A stretch of 64,000 bases of DNA, taken from assembly GCF_005221385.1 (NCBI RefSeq), contig NZ_CP039905.1, positions 186,001 to 250,000 on the forward strand. The letters are read 5' to 3'. Below the pieces are notes generated by a model. That model did no database searches, had not been told where the DNA came from, and was given only the letters and a program-made list of their open reading frames with translations. Positions 1 to 9,010 of this stretch are shown here, one piece after another. Position 1 is the stretch's first letter, and every line of letters starts with the position of its first letter. Source of the DNA: Agrobacterium tumefaciens. GTDB lineage: Bacteria; Pseudomonadota; Alphaproteobacteria; Rhizobiales; Rhizobiaceae. A program made the position numbers and the translations under genes.

Positions 1-155
1 ACGATTTCCGGCGGACCGGCGGCTTGTGCGCATGAGATCGAGCGGAAGACGCCCGCCTTCAGGCGGTAACCAATGCCGGACCATCGGCCCTTGCTCCAGT
101 ATTCACCTGTCGGTCGGGATTGGTCACCGCGATAACGCGCATCCGGCTGTCGCAT
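1..155 (-). CDS. Partial hypothetical ORF running off the left edge
   Basis: A minus-strand frame opens with ATG at 155 and stays open to the window edge (51 codons), so only an N-terminus is visible. It begins MRQPDARYRG and is rich in Gly, Arg and Trp. No family is recognised and no convincing Shine-Dalgarno is seen. It lies in the same direction as, and downstream of, the Crp/Fnr-type gene that ends 12 bases away, so co-transcription is possible. It could equally be a chance open frame. Confidence 0.3.
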   Translation of the reverse strand, partial: MRQPDARYRGDQSRPTGEYWSKGRWSGIGYRLKAGVFRSISCAQAAGPPEI

Positions 156-166
156 GGCGGACCGGC

Positions 167-1099
167 CTATGTGGTCCGCCTTCGATCATCTGATCGCGAA
201 GAGTTTTGATCGAGCCACGCCTTCGCGATCTCCACATCCACTCCCGCGACCTCGATCAACTTATCCGGATTGAGGATTCGAAGACGCCGGTATTGAAATT
301 GAACGATTCCCTCCTTCCGCAGGGAACTGAGGACACGGTTGACATGAACGAATGTCAGGCCCGTCGCATCGCCGATCTGTTCTTGAGTTAGGGGAAGCGC
401 CATCTCTTCGATGCGGTTGCCGGGCCATTGCGCCCGATATCGCGTGAACAGCTCCAGCAGGAGATGGGCGACGCGCTCTCGTGCCGAGCGACGCCCGATA
501 CTCGTCAGGTGATCGAAGGCAAGATCGCGTTCGCGCGCTACAGATTGCGCGAGTCTCAAGCCGATTTCCGGGTCTTCCCGCAGGCGCGATTTCAGAACGG
601 ACATCGGAACGACGGAAACGACTACGTCCGTCAGGGCCTGCGCGCCGACGTTTGAGGGCATGTGACCGGACGAGAGCACCCCCAGCACTGCGCCTGGCAA
701 TGCGAAATGCACGATCTGTCGCCGGCCATCGGGAAGCAAGGAATATACCGCTATCCAACCGTCAAGAAGGTTGAACAAAGAACCGGTAGTGGACCCAATA
801 CCGAGGATTTCGTTGCCTGCGTCGAATTTTCGGTCGCCGGTCCTGAACCCCCGAATGAGGCGGTTTGCATCGATCGGAGGAGACACGGCGCCAAGCGAAG
901 CAGACGTATGGGTGCCGTGACTTGAGAGCGTCAAAGCCTTCGATGATTGAGGAACAATGGCATTTTCGGCGTTTGAAGCGCCGTCTGCTGGGGGGTTGTT
1001 TGGCAGCAAGCTGCTCCAAGCGCCGTTGATCATGGCCAAATTGGCGCTTTGAAATGATCGGGCGGGCTCGGGGGAGAAAAAAGAGCGATCCAAGTTCAT
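167..1099 (-). CDS. Crp/Fnr-family transcriptional regulator
   Basis: A 310-residue DNA-binding regulator. After a long (about 75 aa) N-terminal extension comes a cyclic-nucleotide-binding-like beta-roll (around residues 80-190), a dimerisation helix, and a C-terminal winged helix containing LTQEQIGDATGL and VNRVLSSLRKEG. The start is placed at ATG 1099 because GGAGGTG lies 6 bases upstream; a longer frame from 1150 lacks such a site. The protein contains no cysteines, so it cannot carry an FNR-type Fe-S cluster; it is closer to FixK-like or other Crp-type members. FNR-like palindromes lie near 1716, 1810 and 2445, so a role in oxygen- or redox-linked control of the neighbouring genes is plausible but inferred. 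The recognition helix lacks the classical E-SR of FNR, so its target sequence is uncertain. Confidence 0.85.
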   Translation of the reverse strand: MNLDRSFFSPEPARSFQSANLAMINGAWSSLLPNNPPADGASNAENAIVPQSSKALTLSSHGTHTSASLGAVSPPIDANRLIRGFRTGDRKFDAGNEILGIGSTTGSLFNLLDGWIAVYSLLPDGRRQIVHFALPGAVLGVLSSGHMPSNVGAQALTDVVVSVVPMSVLKSRLREDPEIGLRLAQSVARERDLAFDHLTSIGRRSARERVAHLLLELFTRYRAQWPGNRIEEMALPLTQEQIGDATGLTFVHVNRVLSSLRKEGIVQFQYRRLRILNPDKLIEVAGVDVEIAKAWLDQNSSRSDDRRRTT

Positions 1100-1283
1100 G
1101 TTGCACCTCCGGGGCGCGGAGCCCGTCTCGGTGGCTATCCGAACAGGCAATCAATCCTGACGTGAGGACCTGTGCGCCGACGCAGCTTTGCGCCGGGGAT
1201 CAGGTGGGCGCGAACACGACAAATCTCCAGGAACCAGAGTGTTGATCCAATCTGGCGACAGGGTTTTAGCCGCGGAACGCCGC

Positions 1284-1664
1284 CTAGAGGATTTGATTTC
1301 GGGGTACGGGAGGGTCGCGGCCAAGAATGAACGACCGCAGGCAGGTTTGCCTTGGCGCAAATGATTTGGTGGTCCAGGAACCGATGATGGTGAGTCTGCC
1401 TTGGTAAGTGCATAGCGGTGCAAAGCACGGAGCGCAGATGGCTTTGCAGCAACTGGCGTCGGTCGGGCAGTCTTCCTGGGCCGCTGCAGAGGCCCTGAAC
1501 TCGGCGTTCGCAAGCCGGATTTCGGTGCCGGACGGCGTGAAATCACCGTTATGCGCCATGGCTGGCCCGGCCTGGATCGCCAGAACGAGCATGCAGACCA
1601 TCAGTGCTGCCAAATACCTGAGCATTCCTCGATTCCGCAATCGAACGGCTCGCCCTTTCAACAT
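1284..1664 (-). CDS. Small exported Cys-rich protein (DUF2946-like)
   Basis: A 126-residue protein with an Arg-rich n-region, a hydrophobic stretch around residues 15-30 and a probable signal-peptidase site at PAMA-HN, so it is likely periplasmic. The mature part has five cysteines in the CCKAICAPCFAPLC cluster, and the tail ends in a Pro-rich segment as in DUF2946-like proteins of copper islands. Metal binding is inferred from this. The start is uncertain: ATG 1664 or ATG 1625, neither with an ideal ribosome site. A perfect FNR-type half-site pair (1716-1729) sits about 50 bases upstream of 1664, in promoter position. A protein with a similar tail lies at 16926-17288. Confidence 0.55.
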   Translation of the reverse strand: MLKGRAVRLRNRGMLRYLAALMVCMLVLAIQAGPAMAHNGDFTPSGTEIRLANAEFRASAAAQEDCPTDASCCKAICAPCFAPLCTYQGRLTIIGSWTTKSFAPRQTCLRSFILGRDPPVPRNQIL

Positions 1665-1715
1665 AGAGCGAATACCCCGATCCGGAACACATACTATATG
1701 TACAGCCACCTCAAA

Positions 1716-1729
1716 TTGATTCAGATCAA
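1716..1729. promoter_or_regulatory. FNR/FixK-type anaerobox
   Basis: The sequence TTGAT-TCAG-ATCAA is an exact match to the established TTGAT-N4-ATCAA consensus. It lies about 50 bases upstream of the small exported Cys-rich protein, compatible with a class II activator site. Confidence 0.6.
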
Positions 1730-1809
1730 GGTCCAGGGCGGAGGTTCGCGGCAGGGTGTCAATTCGTGTCGGGAACGCGACCAATCCGCCGGGACGAGGG
1801 TCGATGTGC

Positions 1810-1823
1810 TTGATCGAGGTTAA
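1810..1823. promoter_or_regulatory. Degenerate FNR-like box
   Basis: TTGAT-CGAG-GTTAA departs from the anaerobox consensus in one position of the second arm. It belongs to a 17-base sequence (1809-1825) that recurs with 15 of 17 identities at 2444-2460. Confidence 0.4.
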
Positions 1824-1829
1824 AGTGCG

Positions 1830-2440
1830 GCGCGCAAGGTGATGATTTCGTCACATCCAGAAACTTGTTCCAGCGGGTCACGCATGTCATCGATGGCGCT
1901 GTTGCGGGCAGATCGGAAGACCTGGGTTGCGGTTCTCGTCGCTCGCACTCGACGACGGACGATGCTGAGCCCATTCTTCGCAAAATGCGACGGAATCCTG
2001 CTGGTCGATCCGGTCACTCGCTGCCGCGACTATATGCCGAATGCCGACCGCACCAGTGAGGCGACATGCGCGATGATCGCGATCAGCAGCGCAACTAGAC
2101 TCGTGTGCGGCTTCATCGCAGACGCGGACCGCGATCGGCTCGTGCTATGCGGAGTAGATGTGAGGATCGGTTCCTGCTCGTGTCCGGTCGACGATCTGGT
2201 TTGCGGATTCGAGGCGCTGCCACATGCCTAGTCCATGGGCCACAAGGGATCTGCCAAGCTCTCCTCAATAGCGCGCCGAATTGTGTCGACGGGGAGCGGC
2301 GTGTCCGTTCCCGATCAAAGCAGTGATGGCGTAGCTCCTCTGGCCACCGAAGCCCTCCACATTGATGTGCGAGAAGTCGAACCGGATCCGTCCAGGTTGG
2401 CCTTTTGGCGAACCGCGCAGGGTAGCCTCGTCGTTCCCGA
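1830..2440. other. Stretch with no supported gene
   Basis: Between the small exported protein and the DUF2933 gene (1665-2574) the open frames on both strands are short and of odd composition (Arg/Ser/Cys-rich). None resembles a known family and none has a good ribosome site. Only the FNR-like boxes stand out. It may be decayed coding DNA. Confidence 0.4.
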
Positions 2441-2444
2441 CACC

Positions 2445-2458
2445 TTAATCGAGATTAA
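2445..2458. promoter_or_regulatory. Third FNR-like palindrome
   Basis: TTAAT-CGAG-ATTAA is a perfect palindrome in its arms and shares the CGAG core with the box at 1810. It lies 117 bases upstream of the DUF2933 gene, so it could regulate that gene. One base per arm differs from the FNR consensus. Confidence 0.4.
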
Positions 2459-2574
2459 AGACTCCCCCAGACGGCCATTGCTATCTCAACAGCAGTTGCC
2501 TCGCGGTCGGCTTACAGGCGGTGTCGCGGCACACATGCACCTGCCGAGGCCACGCGCGATACTGGAGGAGCAAT

Positions 2575-2829
2575 ATGGACCAGAACTCTGATAGGCAAAC
2601 GGGCGGTAACGCTCAACGATCCAAGCTTACAGCGAGCAGCGTCGCCTTCTATGGCTTTCTCGCAATCGCCGCCTTTTACCTCATCACGGAGCATCGTGCT
2701 CACACTCTGGGCTGGTTGCCTTGGCTTCTCATTCTGGCTTGTCCGGTACTCCATATCTTCATGCATCGGAAGCATGGCGCACATGGACATAATCATCACG
2801 AAAGGCGTGCCGACCAAGATAGCCGCTGA
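2575..2829 (+). CDS. DUF2933 small membrane protein
   Basis: An 84-residue protein with a polar N-terminus, two closely spaced hydrophobic segments (around residues 19-34 and 45-60) and a His-rich tail containing HGAHGHNHH, as expected for DUF2933 proteins found with copper and other metal-resistance genes. Start ATG 2575 is preceded by GGAGGAG at 2564-2570, a strong ribosome site; an upstream in-frame ATG at 2521 is not. The His-rich C-terminus suggests metal contact, but the molecular function of the family is unknown. Confidence 0.75.
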   Translation: MDQNSDRQTGGNAQRSKLTASSVAFYGFLAIAAFYLITEHRAHTLGWLPWLLILACPVLHIFMHRKHGAHGHNHHERRADQDSR

Positions 2830-3072
2830 CCTCCAATGAATCAGCTTCAGATAGCGAGAGCGCAGCATGACCAACGGCACTTCGAATCGCGACATGCCAG
2901 ATCCGAAACCCTTTACTCGCTGCGCGACTCGTCGTTGCACGGATACGAGCGAACGAGGGGCGACGGTGATCGACGCGGGTATCAGACAGCTTGGACCCGA
3001 ACAGTGGCGCGAGCCGTTGGATTTGGCATCTCCTGAATTAAACGGCCTCGCGCCTCGTAGGAGGCTGCTGAC

Positions 3073-4005
3073 ATGGCTAGGCGACCACCTGCAATAGAGC
3101 TGCGTCACCTTAACACCTTTGTGGTCGTGGCCGAGCATGGCAGCTTCCGCAAAGCTGGGGCGGCCATCGGGCTATCGCAATCAGCGGTCAGTCGATGTAT
3201 TGCTGACCTTGAGGATCAATTCGGCGCCTCGCTGTTTCACCGGCACACCTGGGGGATCTCGCTGACCCATGCAGGGCAACGGTTCCTTGGACGGGCAAGA
3301 CAAATTCTCAGAAACGTTGACGACGGAGCCGAAGATATTGCTGCCATAGGGCGTTCTGAAAGCGGCTTCGTGAGGATCGGAATATTCTCATCGATTGCCT
3401 CGGGGTTTCTCGCAGAACTATTGCGTGCATATCATCGCGCGCATCCGAGGGTTCAGGTTGAACTCATCGATGGCAATCCTTCAGAGCATGTGGCGGCGAT
3501 TCGCCAGTTTTCTCTTGACGTCGCCTTCCTTACCGGCACCCGCCTCTGGTCTGATTGCGACACCTCGTACTTTTGGTCTGAGCGCGTCTTTGCGGTTCTA
3601 CCGGAGGATCACTCGTTAGCCGCGCGCGACGAGGTAGATTGGACCGACCTCGTTGATGAAACTTTCATCGTGAATGACGTGGCGCCCGGCCGAGAAATTC
3701 ATGACTACCTGGTTCAGCGCTTGGCTGGTCTGGGGCAGCACCCCGAGATTACCGTCCATTTTGTCGGACGAGAGAACCTGCTCCCACTCGTGGCTCTGGG
3801 CCGCGGATTGACGGTCGTTAGCGAGGCGATGACTGCGGCTCAGTTCCCCGGCGTGTGCTATCGGGCAATTCTCGGGGAAATCTTGCCATTTAGCGGCGTA
3901 TGGTCTCCACGTAATGACAACCCGGCCTTCCGAAGGTTGCTTAGCATGGCGCGTTCTATGGCAACGTCGTGGTCTCCGGGCTCGACAGGGTCAAACGCGG
4001 AATAG
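3073..4005 (+). CDS. LysR-family transcriptional regulator
   Basis: A 310-residue protein of normal LTTR length. The N-terminal winged HTH (about residues 8-67) shows RHLNTFVVVAEHGSF and AAIGLSQSAVSRCIADLE, followed by a linker helix and a periplasmic-binding-like effector domain (about 95-300). AGGAGG lies 8 bases before the ATG. The likely ligand cannot be read from sequence. LTTRs usually regulate a divergent neighbour, but the upstream 240 bases hold no clear divergent gene, so the target is unknown. It converges on the DUF305 gene, with a strong hairpin between them. Confidence 0.9.
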   Translation: MARRPPAIELRHLNTFVVVAEHGSFRKAGAAIGLSQSAVSRCIADLEDQFGASLFHRHTWGISLTHAGQRFLGRARQILRNVDDGAEDIAAIGRSESGFVRIGIFSSIASGFLAELLRAYHRAHPRVQVELIDGNPSEHVAAIRQFSLDVAFLTGTRLWSDCDTSYFWSERVFAVLPEDHSLAARDEVDWTDLVDETFIVNDVAPGREIHDYLVQRLAGLGQHPEITVHFVGRENLLPLVALGRGLTVVSEAMTAAQFPGVCYRAILGEILPFSGVWSPRNDNPAFRRLLSMARSMATSWSPGSTGSNAE

Positions 4006-4043
4006 CGCGCCCTCTCCCGAGCCTGTGTAAGATGCAGGGATTG

Positions 4044-4070
4044 GTCGGGCGGCTCAAGAAGCCGCCCGAC
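4044..4070. terminator. Bidirectional hairpin terminator
   Basis: A perfect 11-bp stem (GTCGGGCGGCT at 4044-4054 pairing with 4060-4070) closes a 5-base loop between the convergent lysR and DUF305 genes. There is no strong T-tract on either side, so termination efficiency is uncertain. Confidence 0.7.
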
Positions 4071-4075
4071 AGGCG

Positions 4076-4483
4076 TTACTTGCCACGATCGGCGAGCCAT
4101 TTCTTCATCATCGCGATCTCGCCTTCCTGGGCTTTGATCACGTCTTCTGCGAGCTTGCGGACCTCAGGGTCGCGACCGTACTCGAGAACGACCTTTGCCA
4201 TGTCGATAGCGCCCTGATGATGGGGAATCATGCCGCGCATGAAGTCAACATCGGCATCGCCTGAATAGTCCATCAGCATGTTCTTCTGCATGCTTTCCAT
4301 GACGGCCATGTAAGCCTTGGTCGAGAGTTCGTCCGCGGCGGACATGTCCATGCCCTGCATGTTCATGCCGGGCATATTGTGTCCCTGCATAGCGCCATTG
4401 TTATCCATCTGGGTTTGAGCAAGTGCCAGGCCCACGCTGATGGCGATTGCGCCACCTATGAAAATCGGGGTTAGCCTGTTCAT
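4076..4483 (-). CDS. DUF305 periplasmic copper-binding protein
   Basis: A 135-residue protein with an N-terminal signal peptide (hydrophobic residues 5-22), then a Met/His-rich linker with repeated [11 protein letters not shown], then the DUF305 four-helix domain with the diagnostic [16 protein letters not shown] motif (around residues 80-95). DUF305 proteins such as CopM bind Cu(I)/Ag(I) through Met and His in the periplasm. The gene lies downstream of the HMA chaperone gene on the same strand (13-base gap), so it is likely part of the same copper-induced transcript from the operator at 4734-4756. Confidence 0.9.
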   Translation of the reverse strand: MNRLTPIFIGGAIAISVGLALAQTQMDNNGAMQGHNMPGMNMQGMDMSAADELSTKAYMAVMESMQKNMLMDYSGDADVDFMRGMIPHHQGAIDMAKVVLEYGRDPEVRKLAEDVIKAQEGEIAMMKKWLADRGK

Positions 4484-4496
4484 CGTTTCATCCTCA

Positions 4497-4691
4497 TCAG
4501 GTCGCGGCCGCAGGATAGCCGGCTTCTTCCAGAACGCGTTCGATATCGGCGATGGTCGCCGCCGTCTCGACCTTGACCGTGCGAGCGGCGGGGTCCGGCT
4601 TGACCGTAGCGTTCGGGTCGACGGACTGGATCGCCTTTGTCACCGACTTGGCGCAGCCGCCGCAGGTCATGTTTTCGATCTTGAGCAGCAT
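4497..4691 (-). CDS. HMA-domain copper chaperone (CopZ-like)
   Basis: A 64-residue stand-alone heavy-metal-associated domain. [10 protein letters not shown] carries the CxxC metal site at about residues 9-12, and the rest gives the expected beta-alpha-beta-beta-alpha-beta pattern. CopZ-like proteins carry Cu(I) in the cytoplasm to CopA. Start ATG 4691 has AAGGAG upstream; the longer frame from 4769 would run over the CueR-type promoter and is rejected. It is divergent from copA and shares its control region. Confidence 0.88.
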   Translation of the reverse strand: MLLKIENMTCGGCAKSVTKAIQSVDPNATVKPDPAARTVKVETAATIADIERVLEEAGYPAAAT

Positions 4692-4733
4692 GAGAAATCT
4701 CCTTTGTTCGGCTCTCATGCTGAACAAGATGGG

Positions 4734-4756
4734 CCTTCCAACGATGGTAAGGTCAA
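4734..4756 (-). promoter_or_regulatory. CueR-type promoter/operator for the HMA-DUF305 operon
   Basis: Read on the minus strand, a -35-like TTGACC (4756-4751) overlaps a dyad of CCTTACC and GGAAGG separated as in CueR sites. One arm has a single departure from the perfect CCTTCC half-site. A MerR-type operator inside a long spacer is the established architecture for copper-induced promoters. Confidence 0.65.
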
Positions 4757-4781
4757 GGGTCACATGCAAGGATTTATTCTA

Positions 4782-4805
4782 TTGACCTTCCTATCGTTGG
4801 AAGCC
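4782..4805 (+). promoter_or_regulatory. CueR-type promoter/operator for copA
   Basis: TTGACC (4782-4787) overlaps the dyad ACCTTCC-N7-GGAAGCC (4785-4805), which closely matches the known CueR operator of copA genes. It starts 71 bases before the chosen copA start. Confidence 0.75.
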
Positions 4806-4852
4806 TGATCCTCCTCCAGAATTTGATTCTTCGAATAAGAAAGGAAGAGGCG

Positions 4853-7357
4853 ATGAATGCCCCCGTCCGCACCAATGAGATGTCTGAAGCTATATCGCTG
4901 CCGATAGAGGGCATGACCTGCGCGTCGTGCGTTGGCCGAGTCGAACGAGCCCTGAAGGCTGTTCCCGGTGTCGAGGCCGCATCGGTCAATCTGGCTACGG
5001 AACGCGCGAATGTCACCACCAGATCATATGTTGACAAGGCAATTCTGATCGAGGCGATCGAGAAGGTCGGCTATTCGGTGCCGTCCCAGGCCGCAGGGCC
5101 GACCGGCCTCGTAGAGCTGTCGATCCAAGGCATGACATGCGCGTCGTGTGTCGGGCGGGTCGAGCGCGCCTTGAAGGCTGTTTCAGGGGTTACCGAGGCA
5201 GTGGTCAATCTGGCCACGGAACGGGCCACGGTGCGCGGCGGCGCCAACACGGCTGAGTTGATCGCCGCCATCGCAGATGCTGGCTACGAAGCCGAGGTAG
5301 TGCGCGCAAATGCCGGCCCTGACCACGAGGATGCAAATGCCGAGCAAGCGGAGAGAAAGGAAGCGGAGCGGCGCGAACTGGCCCGTGATTTCACGATGGC
5401 TGCGGTGCTTACAGCTCCAGTCTTTCTCATGGAAATGGGATCCCATGTCATCCCAGGCGGTCATGCATTGATCGAATCGACAATCGGCATGCAGTGGAGC
5501 TGGTACATCCAGTTCGTGCTGACGACCCTCGTGCTCTTCGTTCCGGGCATTCGCTTCTATGACAAGGGAATTCCAGCCCTCTGGCGGATGGCGCCCGACA
5601 TGAATTCACTGGTGGCGGTCGGTTCGCTTGCTGCCTACGGCTACTCCTTGGTTGCAACCTTCGCACCGGGCTTCCTCCCGCCTGGAACGATCAACGTTTA
5701 TTTCGAAGCTGCGGCAGTCATAGTCACTCTCATCCTGCTTGGCCGCTTGCTGGAAGCCCGTGCCAAAGGGCGCACGTCCGAGGCGATCAAGCGGCTGGTC
5801 GGCCTTCAGGCAAAGACTGCGCGGGTTCGCAGGGATGGCAAGACGGTCGACTTGCCGATCGGTTCGGTGACTCCCGACGACATCGTTGAGGTTCGCCCCG
5901 GCGAACGCATTCCCGTCGATGGTGAAGTGGTCGAAGGTGATAGCTATGTCGATGAGTCGATGATTACCGGAGAACCTGTTCCGGTCTCGAAGGCGATCGG
6001 TAGCGTGGTCGTGGGCGGCACTGTCAACCAGAAGGGCGCCTTCGCTTTCCGGGCGACGGCGGTCGGCGGGGATACGGTTCTGTCGCAGATCATCCGTATG
6101 GTGGAGGAGGCACAGGGTTCCAAACTTCCCATCCAGGCGCTGGTCGACAAGGTAACCATGTGGTTTGTGCCAGCGGTCTTTGTGGTAGCGGCGTTCACCT
6201 TTGCTTCCTGGCTGTATTTCGGGCCGTCGCCCGCTCTCACCTTCGCGCTGGTCAACGCTGTCGCCGTCCTGATCATCGCCTGCCCCTGCGCCATGGGTCT
6301 GGCTACGCCGACGTCCATCATGGTCGGCACAGGCCGCGGTGCGGAGCTGGGGGTCCTCTTTCGCAAAGGCGAGGCGCTCCAGTTGCTGAAAGACGCCAGT
6401 GTGGTCGCCGTGGACAAGACGGGTACGCTAACCGAAGGAAAGCCGGCCTTGACCGATCTGGAACTTGCCGCAGGCTTCGACCGACCCGAGGTTCTGGGTA
6501 CGGTGGCTGCTGTCGAGGCGAAATCGGAACATCCAATCGCGCGGGCGATCGTGGATGCGGCCGCTGCGGAAGGCGTTCGGATGCCGGCGGTGTCTGACTT
6601 TGAATCGGTAACAGGCTTCGGTGTGAAAGCTTTGGTCGAGGGTCGGCGCGTCGAAATCGGCGCTGATCGATACATGGTCGAGCTCGGTCATGACGTTGCG
6701 CAGTTTAGCGAGACGGCCGAACGTCTCGGTAACGAGGGTAAGTCGCCGCTCTATGCTGCGATAGAGGGAAAGATCGCGGCGATCATCGCAGTGGCCGACC
6801 CGATCAAGGAGACCACGCCCGCCGCAATCAAGGCGTTGCACGGTCTTGGCCTGAAGGTTGCGATGATCACCGGGGACAACATGCGCACCGCCAAGGCCAT
6901 CGCCGCTCAACTCGGGATCGATGACGTGGCGGCGGAGGTGTTGCCGGACGGCAAGGTTGATGCGGTTCGCCGTCTCAAGGAACAATATGGCAAGGTGGCC
7001 TTCGTCGGCGACGGAATCAACGACGCCCCGGCCTTGGCGGAGGCGGATGTAGGTCTCGCCATTGGGACGGGCACGGACATAGCAATCGAAGCCGCCGACG
7101 TCGTACTGATGTCAGGCAGCCTGCAAGGCGTGCCCAACGCGATAGCGTTGTCGAAGGCGACAATCGGCAACATTCGACAGAACCTATTCTGGGCATTCGC
7201 TTACAATACGGCGCTCATCCCTGTGGCGGCGGGCGCGCTTTTCCCCGGATTCGGTATCCTTCTCTCGCCCGTGTTCGCGGCGGGCGCGATGGCCTTGTCG
7301 AGTGTGTTCGTGCTGGGCAATGCCCTGCGGCTTCGTCGCTTTCGGGCTGCTCATTAA
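4853..7357 (+). CDS. copA: Copper-translocating P1B-type ATPase CopA
   Basis: An 834-residue inner-membrane pump that exports Cu(I) to the periplasm at the cost of ATP. Two N-terminal HMA domains each carry MTCASC (cysteines 23/26 and 96/99). Eight membrane helices follow, with the CPC translocation motif at residues 477-479. The actuator loop has SMITGEP, the phosphorylated Asp is in DKTGT (D521), and the ATP-binding region has HPIA and [10 protein letters not shown]. All P1B-1 signatures are present and the length is typical. Start ATG 4853 is chosen because AAGGAAGAGG precedes it; the frame is open to 4823. It is transcribed from the CueR-type promoter at 4782 and followed closely by cueR. 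Confidence 0.96.
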   Translation: MNAPVRTNEMSEAISLPIEGMTCASCVGRVERALKAVPGVEAASVNLATERANVTTRSYVDKAILIEAIEKVGYSVPSQAAGPTGLVELSIQGMTCASCVGRVERALKAVSGVTEAVVNLATERATVRGGANTAELIAAIADAGYEAEVVRANAGPDHEDANAEQAERKEAERRELARDFTMAAVLTAPVFLMEMGSHVIPGGHALIESTIGMQWSWYIQFVLTTLVLFVPGIRFYDKGIPALWRMAPDMNSLVAVGSLAAYGYSLVATFAPGFLPPGTINVYFEAAAVIVTLILLGRLLEARAKGRTSEAIKRLVGLQAKTARVRRDGKTVDLPIGSVTPDDIVEVRPGERIPVDGEVVEGDSYVDESMITGEPVPVSKAIGSVVVGGTVNQKGAFAFRATAVGGDTVLSQIIRMVEEAQGSKLPIQALVDKVTMWFVPAVFVVAAFTFASWLYFGPSPALTFALVNAVAVLIIACPCAMGLATPTSIMVGTGRGAELGVLFRKGEALQLLKDASVVAVDKTGTLTEGKPALTDLELAAGFDRPEVLGTVAAVEAKSEHPIARAIVDAAAAEGVRMPAVSDFESVTGFGVKALVEGRRVEIGADRYMVELGHDVAQFSETAERLGNEGKSPLYAAIEGKIAAIIAVADPIKETTPAAIKALHGLGLKVAMITGDNMRTAKAIAAQLGIDDVAAEVLPDGKVDAVRRLKEQYGKVAFVGDGINDAPALAEADVGLAIGTGTDIAIEAADVVLMSGSLQGVPNAIALSKATIGNIRQNLFWAFAYNTALIPVAAGALFPGFGILLSPVFAAGAMALSSVFVLGNALRLRRFRAAH

Positions 7358-7411
7358 TAAAGGGTGACGCCGCCTGCCAAGGACGGTGTCCACTACGAAG
7401 GGAAATCGCTC

Positions 7412-7861
7412 ATGAACATTGGACAAGCATCCAGAGCATCCGGCGTTTCGGCCAAGATGATCCGCTACTACGAGCAGACCGGCTTGATACCACGGGCAGA
7501 TCGTACAGGGTCCGGCTATCGGGACTACTCAGATACAGACGTGCATATGCTGCGTTTCATCCGTCGCGCACGCGACCTTGGCTTCTCCGTCGCTGAGATC
7601 AACGGACTTCTGGAACTGTGGCGGGACGAGTCGCGCCAGAGTGCGGAGGTCAAGCGGTTGGCCGAGGGTCATATCGCGGAACTTGAGAGAAAGATCCAAG
7701 CCTTGCAGGAAATGGCACAAACACTGAAGATGTTGGTTAACGCCTGCCGTGGCGACCATCGCCCTCACTGTCCAATTCTTATGCGCCTGGAGACCGATGA
7801 GGAGGACGAGGATGTGTCGATTAGACCGCGCAAAGGCGCAGTCGCTGGCATTTCCGAATGA
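7412..7861 (+). CDS. cueR: Copper-responsive MerR-family regulator CueR
   Basis: A 149-residue MerR-type activator. The N-terminal winged HTH begins MNIGQASRASGVSAKMIRYY, followed by a long dimerisation helix and a C-terminal metal loop ACRGDHRPHCPIL. Cysteines at residues 112 and 120 coincide with the two Cu(I) ligands known in E. coli CueR. The start (ATG 7412) is set by the family N-terminus and an upstream GGGAA. It lies 54 bases downstream of copA, probably co-transcribed. The CueR-type operators at 4734 and 4782 are its expected targets. Confidence 0.93.
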   Translation: MNIGQASRASGVSAKMIRYYEQTGLIPRADRTGSGYRDYSDTDVHMLRFIRRARDLGFSVAEINGLLELWRDESRQSAEVKRLAEGHIAELERKIQALQEMAQTLKMLVNACRGDHRPHCPILMRLETDEEDEDVSIRPRKGAVAGISE

Positions 7862-7883
7862 GTGCCGCTTTTGGGCGGCACTC
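7860..7883. terminator. Bidirectional hairpin between cueR and GAPDH
   Basis: GAGTGCCGC (7860-7868) pairs perfectly with GCGGCACTC (7875-7883) around a 6-base T-rich loop. It sits between two convergent genes. Confidence 0.7.
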
Positions 7884-7892
7884 GCTTGCGGG

Positions 7893-8933
7893 TTAATAGA
7901 ACCGTTGCCTGACGCCGAGGGCGGTGTTGGTCCGTGCAATGGAAAACTCGGCATTCTGTGTCAGGCCAGACAATGCGCGAATGGCGTCGATCGTATCAGG
8001 AATAACGATCGCTTGATTGTCCACCATGTAGGCGTAGAAGAGCTCATCCCGCTCGGTGCGCAGCATGTCCTCCCATAGCGCGACTTCATATAGGTTGCCG
8101 AACGGCCTATGGAGGTCAGCCATCAGTTCCTTGATCGTGTTGATAGCGGTGAGGCCGTCGGCCGTTCGTACCAGAGCTATCCGGGACGACGCGCGGAATG
8201 CGTCAAGGACTTCCTCCTTCTCCGCATTTCGCGTGAGCTGCACCGACCAGTAGTGCAGATGTGCAATTGTCTCCGGCACCTTCACGGCCATGGTCACGAC
8301 ATCCAGATCCGGGTCGACTTTCTGGGCATCTGGACCCTGATGGCTAGGTATCTCGGGCTCGGGAACGAGCGTATTCATTATGCCGCCAAGGTGGCTTTCC
8401 CAAGGGTCCGTTGCCCGTCTCAGCAAGGTGCCGCGAGCGCGCTTCAGCAGACCTGCCTGCTTCAGAGCGGTCAGCGTTCGGACGATAGACGTGGTGTTGC
8501 ACGACACGACGCGGGTCGCATCACGTCCGACCGCACTGGCGAAGGAGCTTTCGGCGACAAAGGAATGGCCTGTGACCGAATGCTTTTCGCCGCCATGGAC
8601 AATGAACTTGATGCGGCGAGATTTGTAACGCTCGACGTTTGCTGCGGCGACGTGCTTCGGAGTGCAATCGACAACGATGTCGGCTTTGTCAAGGAGATGA
8701 TCGAGCGTGCCAGAAACCTCAAACCCCGCGTCCTTCAGGCTGAGAACAGCTTCTTCCGAGGCACCGTACAGGGTGACGTCCTTTTGGCTGAGGGTTCGCA
8801 AACGCCAGTCGCCGACGACATCGCACACACCTGCGAGCTCCATGTCCTCTTGTCGAAGCACCGCGTCCACGACACGTTTGCCAATAACGCCGAAACCGTT
8901 CACCGCGACGCGAACAGAAGTTCTATGTGTCAT
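7893..8933 (-). CDS. Type II (archaeal-type) glyceraldehyde-3-phosphate dehydrogenase
   Basis: A 346-residue protein with an N-terminal Rossmann fold (VNGFGVIGKR at residues 11-20) and the catalytic Cys145 in VVSCNTTSIVRT. This is the motif of type II phosphorylating GAPDH from archaea, not the bacterial SCTTN form. The family oxidises glyceraldehyde-3-phosphate to 1,3-bisphosphoglycerate with NAD(P). It lies between cueR (convergent) and a membrane methyltransferase-like gene on the same strand. Why a copper island carries it is not known. A housekeeping copy elsewhere is expected, so this may replace a copper- or oxidant-sensitive enzyme. Confidence 0.9.
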   Translation of the reverse strand: MTHRTSVRVAVNGFGVIGKRVVDAVLRQEDMELAGVCDVVGDWRLRTLSQKDVTLYGASEEAVLSLKDAGFEVSGTLDHLLDKADIVVDCTPKHVAAANVERYKSRRIKFIVHGGEKHSVTGHSFVAESSFASAVGRDATRVVSCNTTSIVRTLTALKQAGLLKRARGTLLRRATDPWESHLGGIMNTLVPEPEIPSHQGPDAQKVDPDLDVVTMAVKVPETIAHLHYWSVQLTRNAEKEEVLDAFRASSRIALVRTADGLTAINTIKELMADLHRPFGNLYEVALWEDMLRTERDELFYAYMVDNQAIVIPDTIDAIRALSGLTQNAEFSIARTNTALGVRQRFY

Positions 8934-9010
8934 TTTGCTCTACCTTTTTCGTGATCTAGCGCCGTCGCGTCCTTCAGCAATGGCGGAAGGTGGATAGGTC
9001 AGGCCGGCAA

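Noticed and set aside
1839..2231. 130-codon plus-strand frame
   Set aside because: Cys/Arg/Ser-rich, no recognisable fold or ribosome site; treated as non-coding or decayed.
8109..8954. 281-codon plus-strand frame opposite GAPDH
   Set aside because: The minus-strand gene has the Rossmann and active-site motifs; the plus frame has none.
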